Below are positions 8,150 through 18,289 of a stretch of 25,787 nt of DNA, piece by piece. Position numbers and translations under genes: made by a program. Source of the DNA: Acanthamoeba lenticulata (Eukaryota > Discosea > Longamoebia > Acanthamoebidae). The notes below the pieces were generated by a model. It was not told the DNA's origin. It ran no database searches and worked only from the letters and a program-made list of their open reading frames with translations. Each line of letters begins with the position of its first letter. The stretch's first letter is position 1. The DNA lies in NCBI GenBank assembly GCA_002179805.1, contig NAVB01000888.1:1-25787 (forward strand). The letters are read 5' to 3'.

Positions 8150-10385
8150 TCAGAAGGCGCCCTTCCACTCGAACGACCGGTACTCGAGGCCCTCGAGGCT
8201 CCCCCGCTTGCCCACGAGGTCGGCAAAGGGCAGCGTGTGGGCACCGCCCGGCCCGCTGGTGATGTTGTTGGGCGAGTGGACCAACGTGGGCGATGGCAGG
8301 GCCGGAGGCCGCTGGCCCGGAGCCGCGGCCGCGTTCTGCATGGAGCTGGCCACCATCGAGTTGAGCCACGACAGCGACAGTGCTGACGAGCTGCCCGTGA
8401 AGGAGAAGCCCGACGGCGGTGGCATGAGCAGACCCAAGTTGCCGTTGTTGTTGTTGTTGGTGGTGCTGCTATGGTTCTCCTCTGTCGAAGCTGCCATGGA
8501 AGAGGACGATGCTGATGATGACGACGAAGCCATGGCGGCGGCGCTAGTCGCGGCCGACGTCGAAGACGAAGAGGGTGGCGACACCGGGCTCGTGCTTCGC
8601 ATTCCATCCTGCTGCATCTGCTGCTGCATGTGCTCGACCAGCGGCTGGTGGAACTGGGCGAGAGACGGCGCGTTGTTGTTGTGGAAGCTGTCCAACACAG
8701 CCTTGCGCTTGAGCTCGTCGTCGAGCTCATGAAAGCGAGGCGGTAGCTGCTGAGCAGGCTGAAGCTGGTGCTGCTGGGCCTGCATGGCCACCTGTGGGGA
8801 CCCAACGGCCGCCGCAGCGGCAGAGGGCGGGAGGAGGCTCATGTGCTGGCGCGTGTAGTCCTGCAAGTTTTTCCACGCGTCGACGATGTACGTCAACACC
8901 TGGTCCTTGCTCGGTCCGCAGCTTGTCCGCAGAATCGTGTCGTAGAGCGACTCGAACGTGCGCTCGCAGAAGGAGACCAGCTCGCGCTTCTCCATCCACT
9001 CCTTGTCCGCGTGCCCTTGTTGTTGCTGCTGTGGCGGCAGAGGCAGGACGGGGAAGACGCCCCGGGCCGAGTCCATCTCGGGTGACACCCATGAGAACCG
9101 GGCCGTGGAGGCCATTTGCTGCTGCTGCAGTTGCTGCTGCTGCTGCTGGAGGACGTTGTAGGGCGAGTAGGAGTAGCCCGGCGGGGGCAGGACAAAGGCG
9201 GGCGCCCTGTACTCCTCTGCGTGCTGTGGCTGTTGCTGCTGCTGTTGTTGCTGTTGGTGCAGCTGTGGCGCCGCGGCGTAGCCCGTGGGCGGGTAGAGGG
9301 ACGTCGGGAGGCCCGACGAGGCGGCGGCGGTGGCGTAGCCGTTGGTGGACGGCGGCGAAGAGGCGCCGTAGTGGCCGTGGCCTCCGCCTCGCCGGTGGGT
9401 GCCCGGCGACGAGGGCACCGACGAGGAGGAGAGCGGCTGGAGCTCGTTGGGTGAGGCCGAGTGGTGGAGCTGTTGTGTGGCGGCGGGGTACGGCTGGAGG
9501 TGGTGGACCTCACGCTTGATGCCGGGTCCATAGTGCGATGGCACTGGAAGGTGCGAGGCGTGGCCCTCGTCACTGTCGTCGTCCCTCTCGTCACTTTCTT
9601 CGTCTTCATCGTCGCTCTCGCGGGAGCGCTTGCCAGCGGCCTTGTTCGAGGCGGCGCGGCCCTCCTCTTCCTCGAGGTGGCGCATCATCTCGTTGATGGC
9701 GGCCTCGCTGATGGGCTGCACGCCGGCCAACGAGAGGTGGTAGGAGTCGCGCAGGACCAGGCCACGGTAGTGGTGCTTGGACGCCCCGCGAGGGCCCACC
9801 CTGTTGCACCTGACCGTCGGGAAAGCCATCTTCAAGATCTTGCCAAAGGAGGCAGCGGACGAGGGTTGAATCCTGGCGAGAGGAAAAGAGGAGGTCAGCC
9901 TGGGATCTCGTCGGTATGACCGGAATCTTTGGTAGGCGAACGTACTTGTTGGCCTGGCATAGCTCGATGTAGTGGACGAAGACATCACGCTTAGCAATGG
10001 AACCGCTCTCCCGCAGGCAGTAGTTTACGCGCAACCTGAACAGGTGAAAGTGTAAGCAGCCGCAACCAGGTGTGCACCTCCAGGAAGCAGTACGACAAGC
10101 AGACAAGAGAAGAGACCCTCTTCCGGCTCCAGCTCGCGGAGCTCGACAACTCCGGAGACTTAAATAAAATTCCTTAAAACAAATTCCAAAGCTTCCATAA
10201 AAATTCTAAAGCTCCTTATTTGGAAAATTCGTGTCACTACGCGTCACGAGTTCCGACAAAAAGCGAACTAAAAGCGGGGCGAGAGGGAGACGCTGCGCCT
10301 GCAAGGGATGGGGTGCGTACCACGCCACGATGAGTGCTCGATGCTGGATGCATTTCTTCTTCTGAGCCAGCCGTTTCATGCTCAT
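8150..10385 (-). CDS. RFX: RFX-family winged-helix transcription factor
   Basis: Nuclear DNA-binding protein that should recognise X-box sites. Exons (minus): 10385-10321, 10035-9946, 9872-8150; 625 residues. Residues about 16-93 form the RFX DNA-binding domain: HRALIVAWLRVNYCLRESGS, AKRDVFVHYIELCQANK, then SSAASFGKILKMAFPTV and GPRGASKHHYRGLVL, aligning with the family pattern AASFGKLIRxxFPxxxxRRLGxRGxSKYHYYGI. The first intron is long (285 bp) and splits the key Trp codon (TG|G). After the domain lies an acidic stretch (SDDEDEESDERDDDSDEG), then poly-Gln, Ser, Ala and Pro tracts, with a conserved-looking helical block in the middle (DKEWMEKRELVSFCERTFES, then LYDTILRTSCGP). The animal-type dimerisation domain was not recognised. 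The ATG at 10385 (or 10379) is the first in frame; an untranslated leader exon is possible. Confidence 0.9.
8425..9290 (-). repeat. CAG/CAA (poly-Gln) and other triplet runs in the RFX coding sequence
   Basis: On the plus strand these appear as CTG/TTG runs, for example near 9117-9150, 9229-9260 and 9021-9032, plus a TTG run near 8442-8460 that encodes poly-Asn on the minus strand. They are coding low-complexity segments of the transcription factor, not separate genes. Confidence 0.8.
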
Positions 10386-10512
10386 GATCAGGCTGGGATG
10401 GGCGGGTGGTGTGTAGTTGTTGCAAGCTGCCGAGAGCAGGAGCAGCGAGTGTTGCACAGGCAAGGGAAGGGAAGAGCGAGAGGTGAGAGAAGAGATGTAG
10501 ACAAATGTAGAC

Positions 10513-10556
10513 GGATCCTGTTGTGGGTGGAGGAGGATCCTGTTGTGGGTGGAGGA
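10513..10556. repeat. Perfect 22-bp tandem duplication
   Basis: Two exact adjacent copies of a 22-bp unit beginning GGATCCTGTTGTGGGTGG (10513-10534 and 10535-10556). Non-coding, in the divergent promoter region. Confidence 0.9.
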
Positions 10557-10753
10557 GGCCGGGCTGCAGAAGCTGAGAGGAGAGAGGGAGAGAGAGACCA
10601 CGAGCTAACTTGAGGTACGGCGTAGAGGTTTGGGTCACCCGGGTGTGCGTACGTGTGTAAGCGCCTGATGGAACAGCAGCAAATGGACCCCAGACGCTTT
10701 CCTCTTTGGAGTTTAGCTCAAGCTACACATTTCTCCGCTCGTTCTCGAGGCTC

Positions 10754-10766
10754 CTGGCCTAGCAAC
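10754..10766 (+). promoter_or_regulatory. X-box-like element upstream of RFX gene
   Basis: CTGGCC T AGCAAC matches the X-box consensus GTNRCC-N-RGYAAC at all fixed positions but the first (C instead of G). It lies about 370 bp upstream of the RFX start codon and 305 bp upstream of the F-box start. Function is inferred only. Confidence 0.35.
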
Positions 10767-11071
10767 CTCGCCTCCCGTCGCTAAGGCCGGTGTCTTGCCA
10801 ACGCGGAATTCCGCTTGTTCTGATGATCTCTGGTTAGGAAAGATTTGAATCAATTTTCATATGGAAAGCAAAGAAGCAAGTCGACAAGCATGACAGGAAT
10901 TTTGTGTGAGACTTTTGGTCGACAAACAGAAACACACCGAACTTGATTCCATCTCCTTGTTTCAGCTCCTGGAACCGCCCCTTTTTCGCCTCAGCGGTCG
11001 TGGAGGAGCTGCAAAAGAACTCAACCGCAGCGTAGTTTGTAGTTGACACAAGACCAAGTGAGGAAAGGGAG

Positions 11072-11787
11072 ATGGGATTAGATCCGGAAAATGTGCCTCC
11101 CGACTCCCTCAGCAGACTTCCGCTGCGCGCGCTGCAACGCATCTTTGGCTACCTGCGTCCGCGCGATCTATGCACAGTCGAGCGCGTATGCATGTACGGC
11201 ACCTGCTTCCTCACGGAGATGGATGAGGAGGAAGTGGGGGCTGAGAGGCATTTATTTAAATCGATTGGGGGGGGTCGAGCAGACGATGGCAAAACTTGCC
11301 GTCGGCTGAGGAGAAGAACCGGTTGTGGTGGATGCACGTGATGCGCGAGACGTGGGACGAAGGTTGTGCGCCGACGACAATGACGCGCGCCGACCGGAAG
11401 AAGCAGTGGAAGGGCGAGTACGCCAGCACCATCGCGCCCCGCCTCCTCACTCTGCGCAAGAGCTTCGTCAGGAAGGAGGCTCGCAGGTACAAGGCGGTCA
11501 TGATTGAGCTGGCTGGTGTTCGTGAAGATCTTGAGGCTCACACATGATGGCCACATTCCTGTGTACACAGCAGCAAGGCAAGGGTGACCGACGAGCAGGA
11601 CCAGGATGAAGACGAGAACGACGACCTGCCGGAGAAGAGCTGGGGCCCGCCCGAGAAGGACAAGGTCACCATGCGTGTCTACTACAAGAGCATCCGGTCC
11701 AAGCCCAAGAACAAGCGGATCAAGGGCGGCGTGCGCACCCACACGTTGGGTGATTACGAGTGGGCAGGCGACGGGGGTGGGATTTAA
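11072..11787 (+). CDS. F-box protein
   Basis: Likely substrate adaptor of an SCF (Skp1-cullin-F-box) ubiquitin ligase. Exons 11072-11193, 11283-11517, 11578-11787; 188 residues. The F-box is at residues about 12-60: LSRLPLRALQRIFGYLRPRD, LCTVERVC and then RWQNLPSAEEKNRLWW, where the second block starts right after the first intron; this matches the LPxxxLxxIFxxLxxxDLxxxxxVCxxW pattern. The rest has no recognised substrate-binding repeats. It is a charged helical region (TRADRKKQWKGEYAS, LRKSFVRKEARRYKAVMIEL), an acidic stretch (EQDQDEDENDDLPE) and a basic end (KSIRSKPKNKRIKGG). The first donor is AT|GTACGG, which restores VERVCIRW. The last intron (11518-11577) was placed by phase and ends with AAG, so it is the weakest junction. 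The target is unknown. Confidence 0.75.
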
Positions 11788-12033
11788 ACTTTCATCGAAT
11801 CACATGGACAGATGAGAGAGGTGAAGGAGACGATAGAGCCATCATCTTAGGCCCTTCCCACGTCGTGTAGTTGCCGTTTGTGCATTTGTAAGTAGCGCCA
11901 AAAAAAATACGCCATGTTTCGGTCTGCAAACTAAGCCGCAGTAGCCCGTGTTTGGCGGCAGAGTGGATCCTGTGTAATTTGTTGCTGTTCGTAACGATAC
12001 GCCGGAGTAATTAATGGACTTGCCAAAAAAAGG

Positions 12034-13112
12034 TACCAGATCACCCCTCCGTGCGCCACTACCGGGACGCTCAGCACGTCATACAGCGCCTTCACCCTCG
12101 ACCGAGGTTACTTCGGCGCCAACTTTGCCTTCTGCGTTGGCAACTCAGGAACGGGCGTAACTTCCGTGAGCAGCTATACCTACTACTTCAAGTTTCAGGC
12201 AGCTTTTGATGGAGGGTATCAGGCCATCGACGTCACGGGCTACATCATCAATACGAACACTAGGGCTATCATGGCCATCACCGCTATCTCTGGGTTCACC
12301 AAGAACGCCGTCTCTTACTTCCCCATCACAGCCACCTACGGCACGCCGTTGGCCACGCTTGACCCTCTACCACCTACTATTTGGCCATGTGTCAGACGTC
12401 AGCCACGAGCAATGGGTTCTACTGGAGAGGCTTTGATACTCAAACGTACAATGCCGAGTACCGTTGTGATGAGACTGGTACCAGCTGCACGACATCCACC
12501 TCCTCGACCTGGAGCAACTATGGCGGCTTCTCAATGACGTCGGACATGTCCTACACCTGCAACCCTCCCAGCCCTTCCTCCACGCCCACCACGTCGCCGA
12601 CGCCCTCAGTTACGCCCACAGTTACCCCGACAATCTCTGTCACGTCTTCCATCACGCCGTCGCCAAGTTCGTCGTCTTCCCAGTCCCCCACCGCCTCTCC
12701 TACTTCCTCAGTGACGCCGACTTCATCGCCCACAAGCTCGGTGACCCCAACGCCTTCGCCATCTGCTACTCAAACTACCACTCCTACTCCCACCCCATTG
12801 CCCACACGCACAGCCACGCCCTCACCTTCGGCTACAATCTCAGTGACCGCAACGCCTTCGCCCTCGGCTACTGAGTCTCCAACGTCCACTCCATCGCGAA
12901 CGGGAACACCCACTCCATCTCCTTCACCCACAAACTCTCCCTCCTCGACGCCATCTCCATCCAATTCTCCTTCTCCTTCATCATCCGCATCAGTCTCCCC
13001 AAGCGCCAGTCCAAGCCGTGTGGAATTCAGCAGTGCTGGCCGCCTTACACCAACATGGCTGGTTGGCGGTATGACTCTGACGAAGGTCGTCGTGGAGCAT
13101 TTCTTCAACTAA
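12034..13112 (+). pseudogene. Damaged mucin-like (Ser/Thr/Pro-rich) surface protein gene
   Basis: Two overlapping reading frames together look like one extracellular protein. Frame one (12034-about 12365) encodes a Cys-containing domain with CATTGTLSTSYSAFTLDRG, FCVGNSGTGV and YYFKFQAAFDGGYQAIDVTG. Frame two (from about 12366) continues with STTYYLAMCQTSATSNGFYW, then SCTTSTSSTWSNYGG and a stalk of about 145 residues made of Thr, Ser and Pro, typical of heavily O-glycosylated surface proteins. A frame change near 12360-12370 separates the two parts, and no intron with suitable phase fits there. The first part has no in-frame ATG before 12268, no signal peptide, and an in-frame stop at 11992. 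No membrane anchor or GPI signal follows the stalk. This suggests a decayed or 5'-truncated copy, though a sequencing error plus an unseen first exon cannot be excluded. Confidence 0.6.
12570..13017 (+). repeat. Ser/Thr/Pro codon-repeat stalk
   Basis: Imperfect short repeats such as TPSPSAT, SPTSSVTP and TSTPSRT, encoded by C-rich triplets, within the damaged surface protein gene. It is not a perfect tandem array at the DNA level. Confidence 0.75.
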
Positions 13113-13371
13113 GTTCAAGTTGAAAGCAATTTTGGAGTTGAACCCACCAAGCATAGAAACGTTCTCACAACGTTGAACTCACACTACTGTAGGTATTCAA
13201 ACTACAATGATTCTGTTTTTTTTTTATGTTTTTCTCTGTACCTGAAAAGGAAAGTTGAAACAGCTCAGGTGGAAGAGAGGTGAACCAGGGGAAACGAGGA
13301 GGATCGAGCCCACCAGCGGGCTGGTGCTCCAGACAACAACCAAGATTGATTGAGCTTCGTATGGTCACAAA

Positions 13372-16180
13372 ATGTCCTCCAAGCCCAAGCTCAAAAGTAC
13401 CTCTTCGAGGTCGATGAGGGAGTTTTACCTTGTGGACAGCAAAGACCCTAAGAAACCCCTGCCAGGCACCAAGACCGCCCCCTCAGTTGCAGGGTTAAAC
13501 CGCACAGTAGGGGGGAGTACGATTGTTTCATCTACTTCAAGCACGGGACGTTGTGCCGCCTCAAGTGCCGCTTCACCTGCCCCTGCGTCATCAACCCCTG
13601 CGTCCTCCACTGCTGTTTCTTCTTCTTCTTCTTCTTCTCCATCATCAAATGCTCCTACTGCAGCATCAACAACATCTCTGACCGAGTCGTCGAGCGCGGC
13701 CCCGCGGCTAGGTGTGGAGAGCCTGGTAGGGAGCACCAACACGGCCAGCGCCAAGTCCTACTTCGAGAGTTTGGAGATGGCCATCAATAGCGGTGGCGTT
13801 GGCGGCAAGGCAGGAGTGCCAACGCGCGTGAGCGACGGTCGCAGGATGATGATGTCGCCCAACCGTCGCAGTCTCTCCAGTCGCAGCCTACGCACATGGG
13901 CTCTGGGCGATGACGCTTTAGGGTCCTCATCCGCCGTTCCAGCCGTATCACCAGTGGAAGCCCTGGCCTCCATCTCGTCCGCTGCCGCGGCCATTGGGCG
14001 TGCGCGCGACACGGACTCTGTGTCATCACCCTCATCAGCATCATCATTTTCATCAGCAACAAAGCCAGCGGCCTCTGGTGCATTCGGGCTCCTGGCCCGG
14101 TCCCTCAAGGAGTCGTCCACCGCTGTACCCACAACTGCTGCATCCTCAGCAGCTAGCAATCGGCTCAGGATGATGTCGGCCTCGTCGACGCCAGTTGCTA
14201 CATCGTCGGACAAGAAGACGCGTAGCACATCGAGCCGCACGCTCAAGCAGTACATGATGGAGAAGGCGCCGGAGAAGAAGAGGGCCGAAGAGGCGCCCGA
14301 GTCCTTAGAAGCGACGAAGACTTCACGTGCGAAGACCTTCAAGGCCTTCCTTGGAGGCGGCAAGAAGGAGGAGAAGAAGGAAAAGGAGAAGAAAGAGAAG
14401 AAGGAGAAGAAGAAAGACAAGAAGGAAAAGAAGGAGGAGCGGAAGGAGGAGAAGCGACGTGAGGCCGAGGAGAAGAAAGAAAGGGAGAAGGAGAAGGAGA
14501 GGGAAAAGGAACGGGAGAAGGAGGAGAAAGAGAGGGAGAAGGAAGAGCAGCAGCCGCGCTTGAAGCGGACGTCGAGCTGGGGGCGCAAGGAGGCTGAGAA
14601 AGTCAAGGCTGTGTCTAAGCCGAGCAACCCTAAGGACTCGAGCATCAGCGCTAGTGGCCTGCGAACGCCCAAAGACCCTCCCAGCAGCAAGCGAGCCAGC
14701 GACAACACGACCGAGATCAGCCCGAGCCCGAGTAGTACCAGCAGCACGGGTAGCAACAGCAACAGCACGAACACGAGCACCAGCAAGCGAAGCCTCGCCG
14801 TGCCGACACCCAGTAGTGGCAGTAGCAGTGCTGGCAACCGGCGCCTCAGCTGGGAGGCTCAGCCGTCCGACCTGGTGTTACCGCCTCCTTCAACAGACAG
14901 CAAGAAGAGCAGCAGAGATAGCCCCAAGGACCCGGGCAGCAATAGCAGCGCAAGTAGCAAGGGTTCGCCTTCAGGTCGCGCCAAGTTTGCTTCGAGCGTC
15001 AAAGATGATGCAGAACATGACGTCGAGGAACCGACTCGGAAGCCAAGGTAAAACGCTTGCGCCTTGTGTTGTGTGGGGAAGATGATCAACTCAACCATCT
15101 TTATGCAGCAAACCGGTCAATACCAAGTCGCACTCTACGCGCTCGCTGGGACGGTCCGAGTTTGCCGTCTCGCGGGCCACAGCACACGGCAACAGCGCAG
15201 AGGCCACCCACAACTCCCCACGCGCGGCGCGGAATCCGGCCGTGCCGCTGGCCGTGCTCACGGCTGCGGCCGCGCTCAGCGCCCAACAGGCCGACAAATA
15301 CGGGGCGGCCAGCGGCAGCATGAGCGCACGATCGTCGAGACGGGAGAGCAGCTCGCCCGACGCGCCGTCGTCTCCGCTGTCGTCCTCGCCCTCGTCGTCA
15401 TCGGGGTCGTCGCAGCTCTTGGCGGGTGGCGTGTCGCCTCGCAGCTTGCGCGGCGCGACCGTGTCGGAGCTGCCCAGCCGATCGCCGCGCGTGGGCGCAC
15501 CGCGGTCGTCGCGTGGCGAGACCATCATCGAGGCTGCAGCCTCGCCCCGCAACCGGCGCTCGCCGCGGGACAGAGCCGAGACCAGTCCTCACCCGCGGCG
15601 GTCGCCGCGCGAGACCAGCCCGCGCCAGGGTAGCAGTCGACGCTCGCCGCGTGAGAGGGACAGGGCCGAGACCAGCCCACACAGCAAGAGCAGCCCGCGT
15701 CCTAGTAGCAGCCGACGCTCGCCGCGCGACAGGGACAGAGCCGAGACAAGCCCGCACAACTCGCCGCGCGTCGCGTCGTCCAGCGCGATTACGCGCTCGT
15801 CGGCGCCGTCCTTGCCGGCGATGGGCCGAGCCGAGGCGCCGTCCCCACGCGGCGGCAAGACGAGCGGGCGAGTCTCCAAGTCGCGCACGACGAACGCAGA
15901 CGGCCCGACGAGCGGCAGCAGCAAGCGAAAGCAGAGCAAGTCCAAGCCTAGAGAAGAGAGCCTGGCGCGGCGAAAGAAGCGAGAGCGCGAGGTCATGGGC
16001 ACCGAGGCCCATACGCTCACCAAGCGGATCAACCAGAGCATGGGCTCGCTGATCAACAACATGCACGAGCTCGACTACAACGAGGTCATGAAGCTGCGGA
16101 CCAACGTACGCGAGTGGACGGGCGAGGTCGAGCGCGTCCTCGAGAGGCTACGAAAGGAGTTCGACGTAACGCCCCAATGA
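13372..16180 (+). CDS. 915-residue Ser-rich protein with charged helix, SxSSR motif repeat and RSPR repeats; function unknown
   Basis: Not assigned to a family. Exons 13372-15047 and 15109-16180, 915 residues. Order of parts: a 12-residue motif near residue 9 (STSSRSMREFYL), poly-Ser/Ala, a second copy near 167 (SLSSRSLRTWAL), a third near 285 (STSSRTLKQYMM), then a Lys/Glu-rich stretch of about 65 residues (about 325-395) with alternating charges, typical of a single alpha-helix or coiled coil. Then Ser/Thr-rich linkers. In exon 2 there are three copies of an RRSPR(D/E)...RAETSPH unit (nt about 15553-15760), with SP/TP sites for proline-directed kinases. The last 75 residues are more complex, with predicted helices (HTLTKRINQSMGSLINNMHE, LRTNVREWTGEVERVLERLR), and are the best candidate for a conserved domain. 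No signal peptide or membrane segment. Likely cytosolic scaffold or cytoskeletal protein, but this is a guess from composition. Confidence 0.75.
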
Positions 16181-16458
16181 CGAGATGATCTTCTCAACAC
16201 GTCTGCGATCGAGAGAAGGAAACGGTAGACGCCAAGTGACGGAAGACACACGCGTGTAAGATAGCTAAAGTAAGCGAGTGATGTACTGTACAACTAAAAC
16301 ACGATTACAAGTGTGCGATAAACGAAGGAGAGATGACGAACTCCACAGAGAGGTGACCACACTATGTCCGAGGTGAGTCAGTTATCAGAGAGAGAGTGAG
16401 AGAGAGAGAGAGAGAGAGGAAGCTGGCGGGTTGTTGAACGGTTGCGTGCGTCTCCATC
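16181..16458. other. Intergenic gap between convergent genes, with AG microsatellite
   Basis: 278 bp between two stop codons of genes reading towards each other. The notable element is an almost pure AG dinucleotide run at 16387-16419, broken by one T. No canonical AATAAA was found on the plus strand. Confidence 0.7.
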
Positions 16459-18009
16459 TCATGAAGGCGCAGCAGCGTCGAATGTACATGACCTGCAGAT
16501 TCTCTTGGACTCGCAAGCAGACGACAGAGGATTTAGAAAAGTTGCGAAGGAAGAGAAAGGTGGTGCATCCTCTGAGAGATCAAAACGCCCGGTAGGGTGA
16601 CGGAGGCTCGGCGAATGAGTCTGGACATAAGCGTGTAAGGGCCCTCGCCTCCGCTTCTGCAGGTAGGTGGGACGAAAGCGCGTACCGTTGTGGTCGAGCA
16701 TGGTTGGGAAGGGGCTGTAGACATTGACGTTCTCAAACTTCTTCAACAGCGCCGCCTTAAGGTCACCCTCCTGTGCGACAACTGGCTGTTGCACGGGCTT
16801 CGGTCGCAGCCTGCATCATCAAGCGATTAGCAAGACAACCTTAGCACGAGATGAGAAGGTATGGGAAGGGTACGTGGCTGGCTTGAGCGTCTTCCTCACC
16901 TGCAAGACGTCGCTGAGCGTCAAAGTCACAGGCAGGTTTGCCGATTGAGGCTAGAAGCACCAACATCAAGACACAAAGACTCAGAGCTGACTTCTCTCTC
17001 GTTGCATAGAAAGAAAGGCACTTGTACCCGAGCAGGGGGCTTGTCTTCGTCGGTCATGGGCGCCCTTCGCTTGAGGTTCTTCCTCGCTTCGCCAATGATG
17101 GCAACGTCTGGCGCCTGGCCTGCCTGGAAGAGGTGCGTACATGTCAGCTCGTGGCATGAATGGGAGTCGTGACGACTCGCTGTACCTCGGTAATGACCAC
17201 AACAGGCGGAGGTGGCGCAGGAGGCGGGGGAGCGCAAGAAAGGGGAACCACGCAGGTCGCGGTGACGGCTGCGCTGGTCTTGAGCTTCTTAGAACACTCT
17301 TCCGGGAGAGGCCTCTCCTGTGTCTTCTCTTGCTTCGGTAAAGTGCTGCTGCCTCCTTTTCTCATCTTCTTCGCTTTTCGGAACGGATTGATTGAGTGAG
17401 TGCGCTCAGGCACTAGGTTCTCCTTTTCGTCTTCTCGAGACTTCTTGGCTTGTTGTCCAGAATGCGTTTGCTCCAGCCTCTTGCCCAAGAGCTCAATTTC
17501 TTGCTTGAACCGCGCCAACTCGTCGGCCGTGTAGCTCTTGTACTTCATTAGCTCGGCTTGGAGATCGAATACCTTCTTTCGAAGCGTTCGATTTTCCGCC
17601 CACACTCGCTGCACAGCTTCCGTTACGGCTGCATCTGTGGCCACTTGGGAGGATGAAGTGGCCGCGAGGAGGGTGTGTGGAAGTTCGGTCACAGCTCGTG
17701 ATACGGGGACCAGGCTTTGCTGCGCCGCAAGGGGCTCTTTACGCCCACGCCAATGGCGTGTGTGGAGTCTCCTCCGTCGCCTATCGACAAGCTCCTGAAA
17801 TGGGCCACAACAATTACCACCATTTCGAGTTTGTTTTGCGGTGAGCGTACCTGAGACGAAGAATTGGGAGCAGGAGCGAAGATTTCAAGGAGTTTGGACA
17901 ACATGGACGATAAGGCACGAGACGAGGGGCGGGTCAGTAGACAATCGCTACTCAGCCGCCTGCGCGTTGCGGAACGTGTTTTGGCGCCAAACAGGAGCTT
18001 AACGGGCAT
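16459..18009 (-). CDS. Coiled-coil and proline-rich protein of unknown function
   Basis: Exons (minus): 18009-17851, 17794-17186, 17123-17028, 16950-16874, 16810-16459; 430 residues with all phases consistent. The N-terminus is basic (MPVKLLFGAKTRSATRRR). Residues about 105-160 form a coiled coil (VQRVWAENRTLRKKVFDLQA, ELMKYKSYTADELARFKQEI). A Lys-rich linker and a short proline run (APPPPAPPPP, about residue 240) follow. Then come two short blocks that look conserved: VTLTLSDVLQVRKTLKPAT (about 300) and DLKAALLKKFENVNVYSP (about 330). The order coiled coil, proline run, leucine-rich motif, LLKKF helix recalls cytoskeleton-linked proteins such as PRR11-type or formin-like regulators, but I cannot confirm homology. 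The final exon is uncertain: a further intron (donor GTACGC near 16700) would give an earlier stop in another frame. The gene is convergent with the SxSSR protein gene. Confidence 0.65.
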
Positions 18010-18289
18010 CTTTTTAACATTTCGCAAAGATTGCAAGCATGCCGAGCAGCTTCGCTATGCATGGAATTAGTCGTTTTTTCACCGGAAGCGTCCGCTCGAG
18101 GGAATACCCGACAGTCGCGATCCCGCCGTATCGTCCCGGAAAGAGCCAAGGAAGCTGCGTGAGCTCAGGGTGTACACCTCGCGCAGGAAGTTGACGGCCG
18201 GACAGACCAAGCGAGCAGAACAAGATAAAGGGAAAGGAAGCGAACAAATCGCAAGCACATCATCCTTACGTTAACAAGCAATTACAGAG
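18010..18289. promoter_or_regulatory. Divergent promoter region of coiled-coil and aminotransferase genes
   Basis: 280 bp between the two start codons, pointing away from each other. No clear TATA box or repeat seen. Confidence 0.5.

Larger units (their letters stand above)
10386..11071. promoter_or_regulatory. Divergent promoter region between RFX and F-box genes
   Basis: 686 bp without a supported coding exon. It contains a 22-bp tandem duplication (10513-10556), several GA-rich blocks and an X-box-like element at 10754-10766. The two flanking genes are transcribed away from each other, so both promoters must lie here. A non-coding leader exon of the RFX gene could be present but cannot be fixed from sequence. 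Confidence 0.5.

Noticed and set aside
8061..9919. Several long plus-strand open frames opposite the RFX gene
   Set aside because: They are shadows of the poly-Gln and Ser-rich exon. The RFX domain and splice phases support the minus strand.
13015..13060. Stretch with GTGTGGAATTCAGCAGTGCTGG resembling cloning-vector polylinker
   Set aside because: Only an EcoRI site and a few flanking bases are similar. The order of sites does not match common vectors, and flanking sequence is genomic in style.
13758..14837. 359-codon minus-strand open frame with many Ser/Phe/Leu
   Set aside because: Exact mirror of the Lys/Glu- and Ser-rich exon of the plus-strand gene. AAG/GAG repeats read backwards give Phe/Leu/Ser runs.
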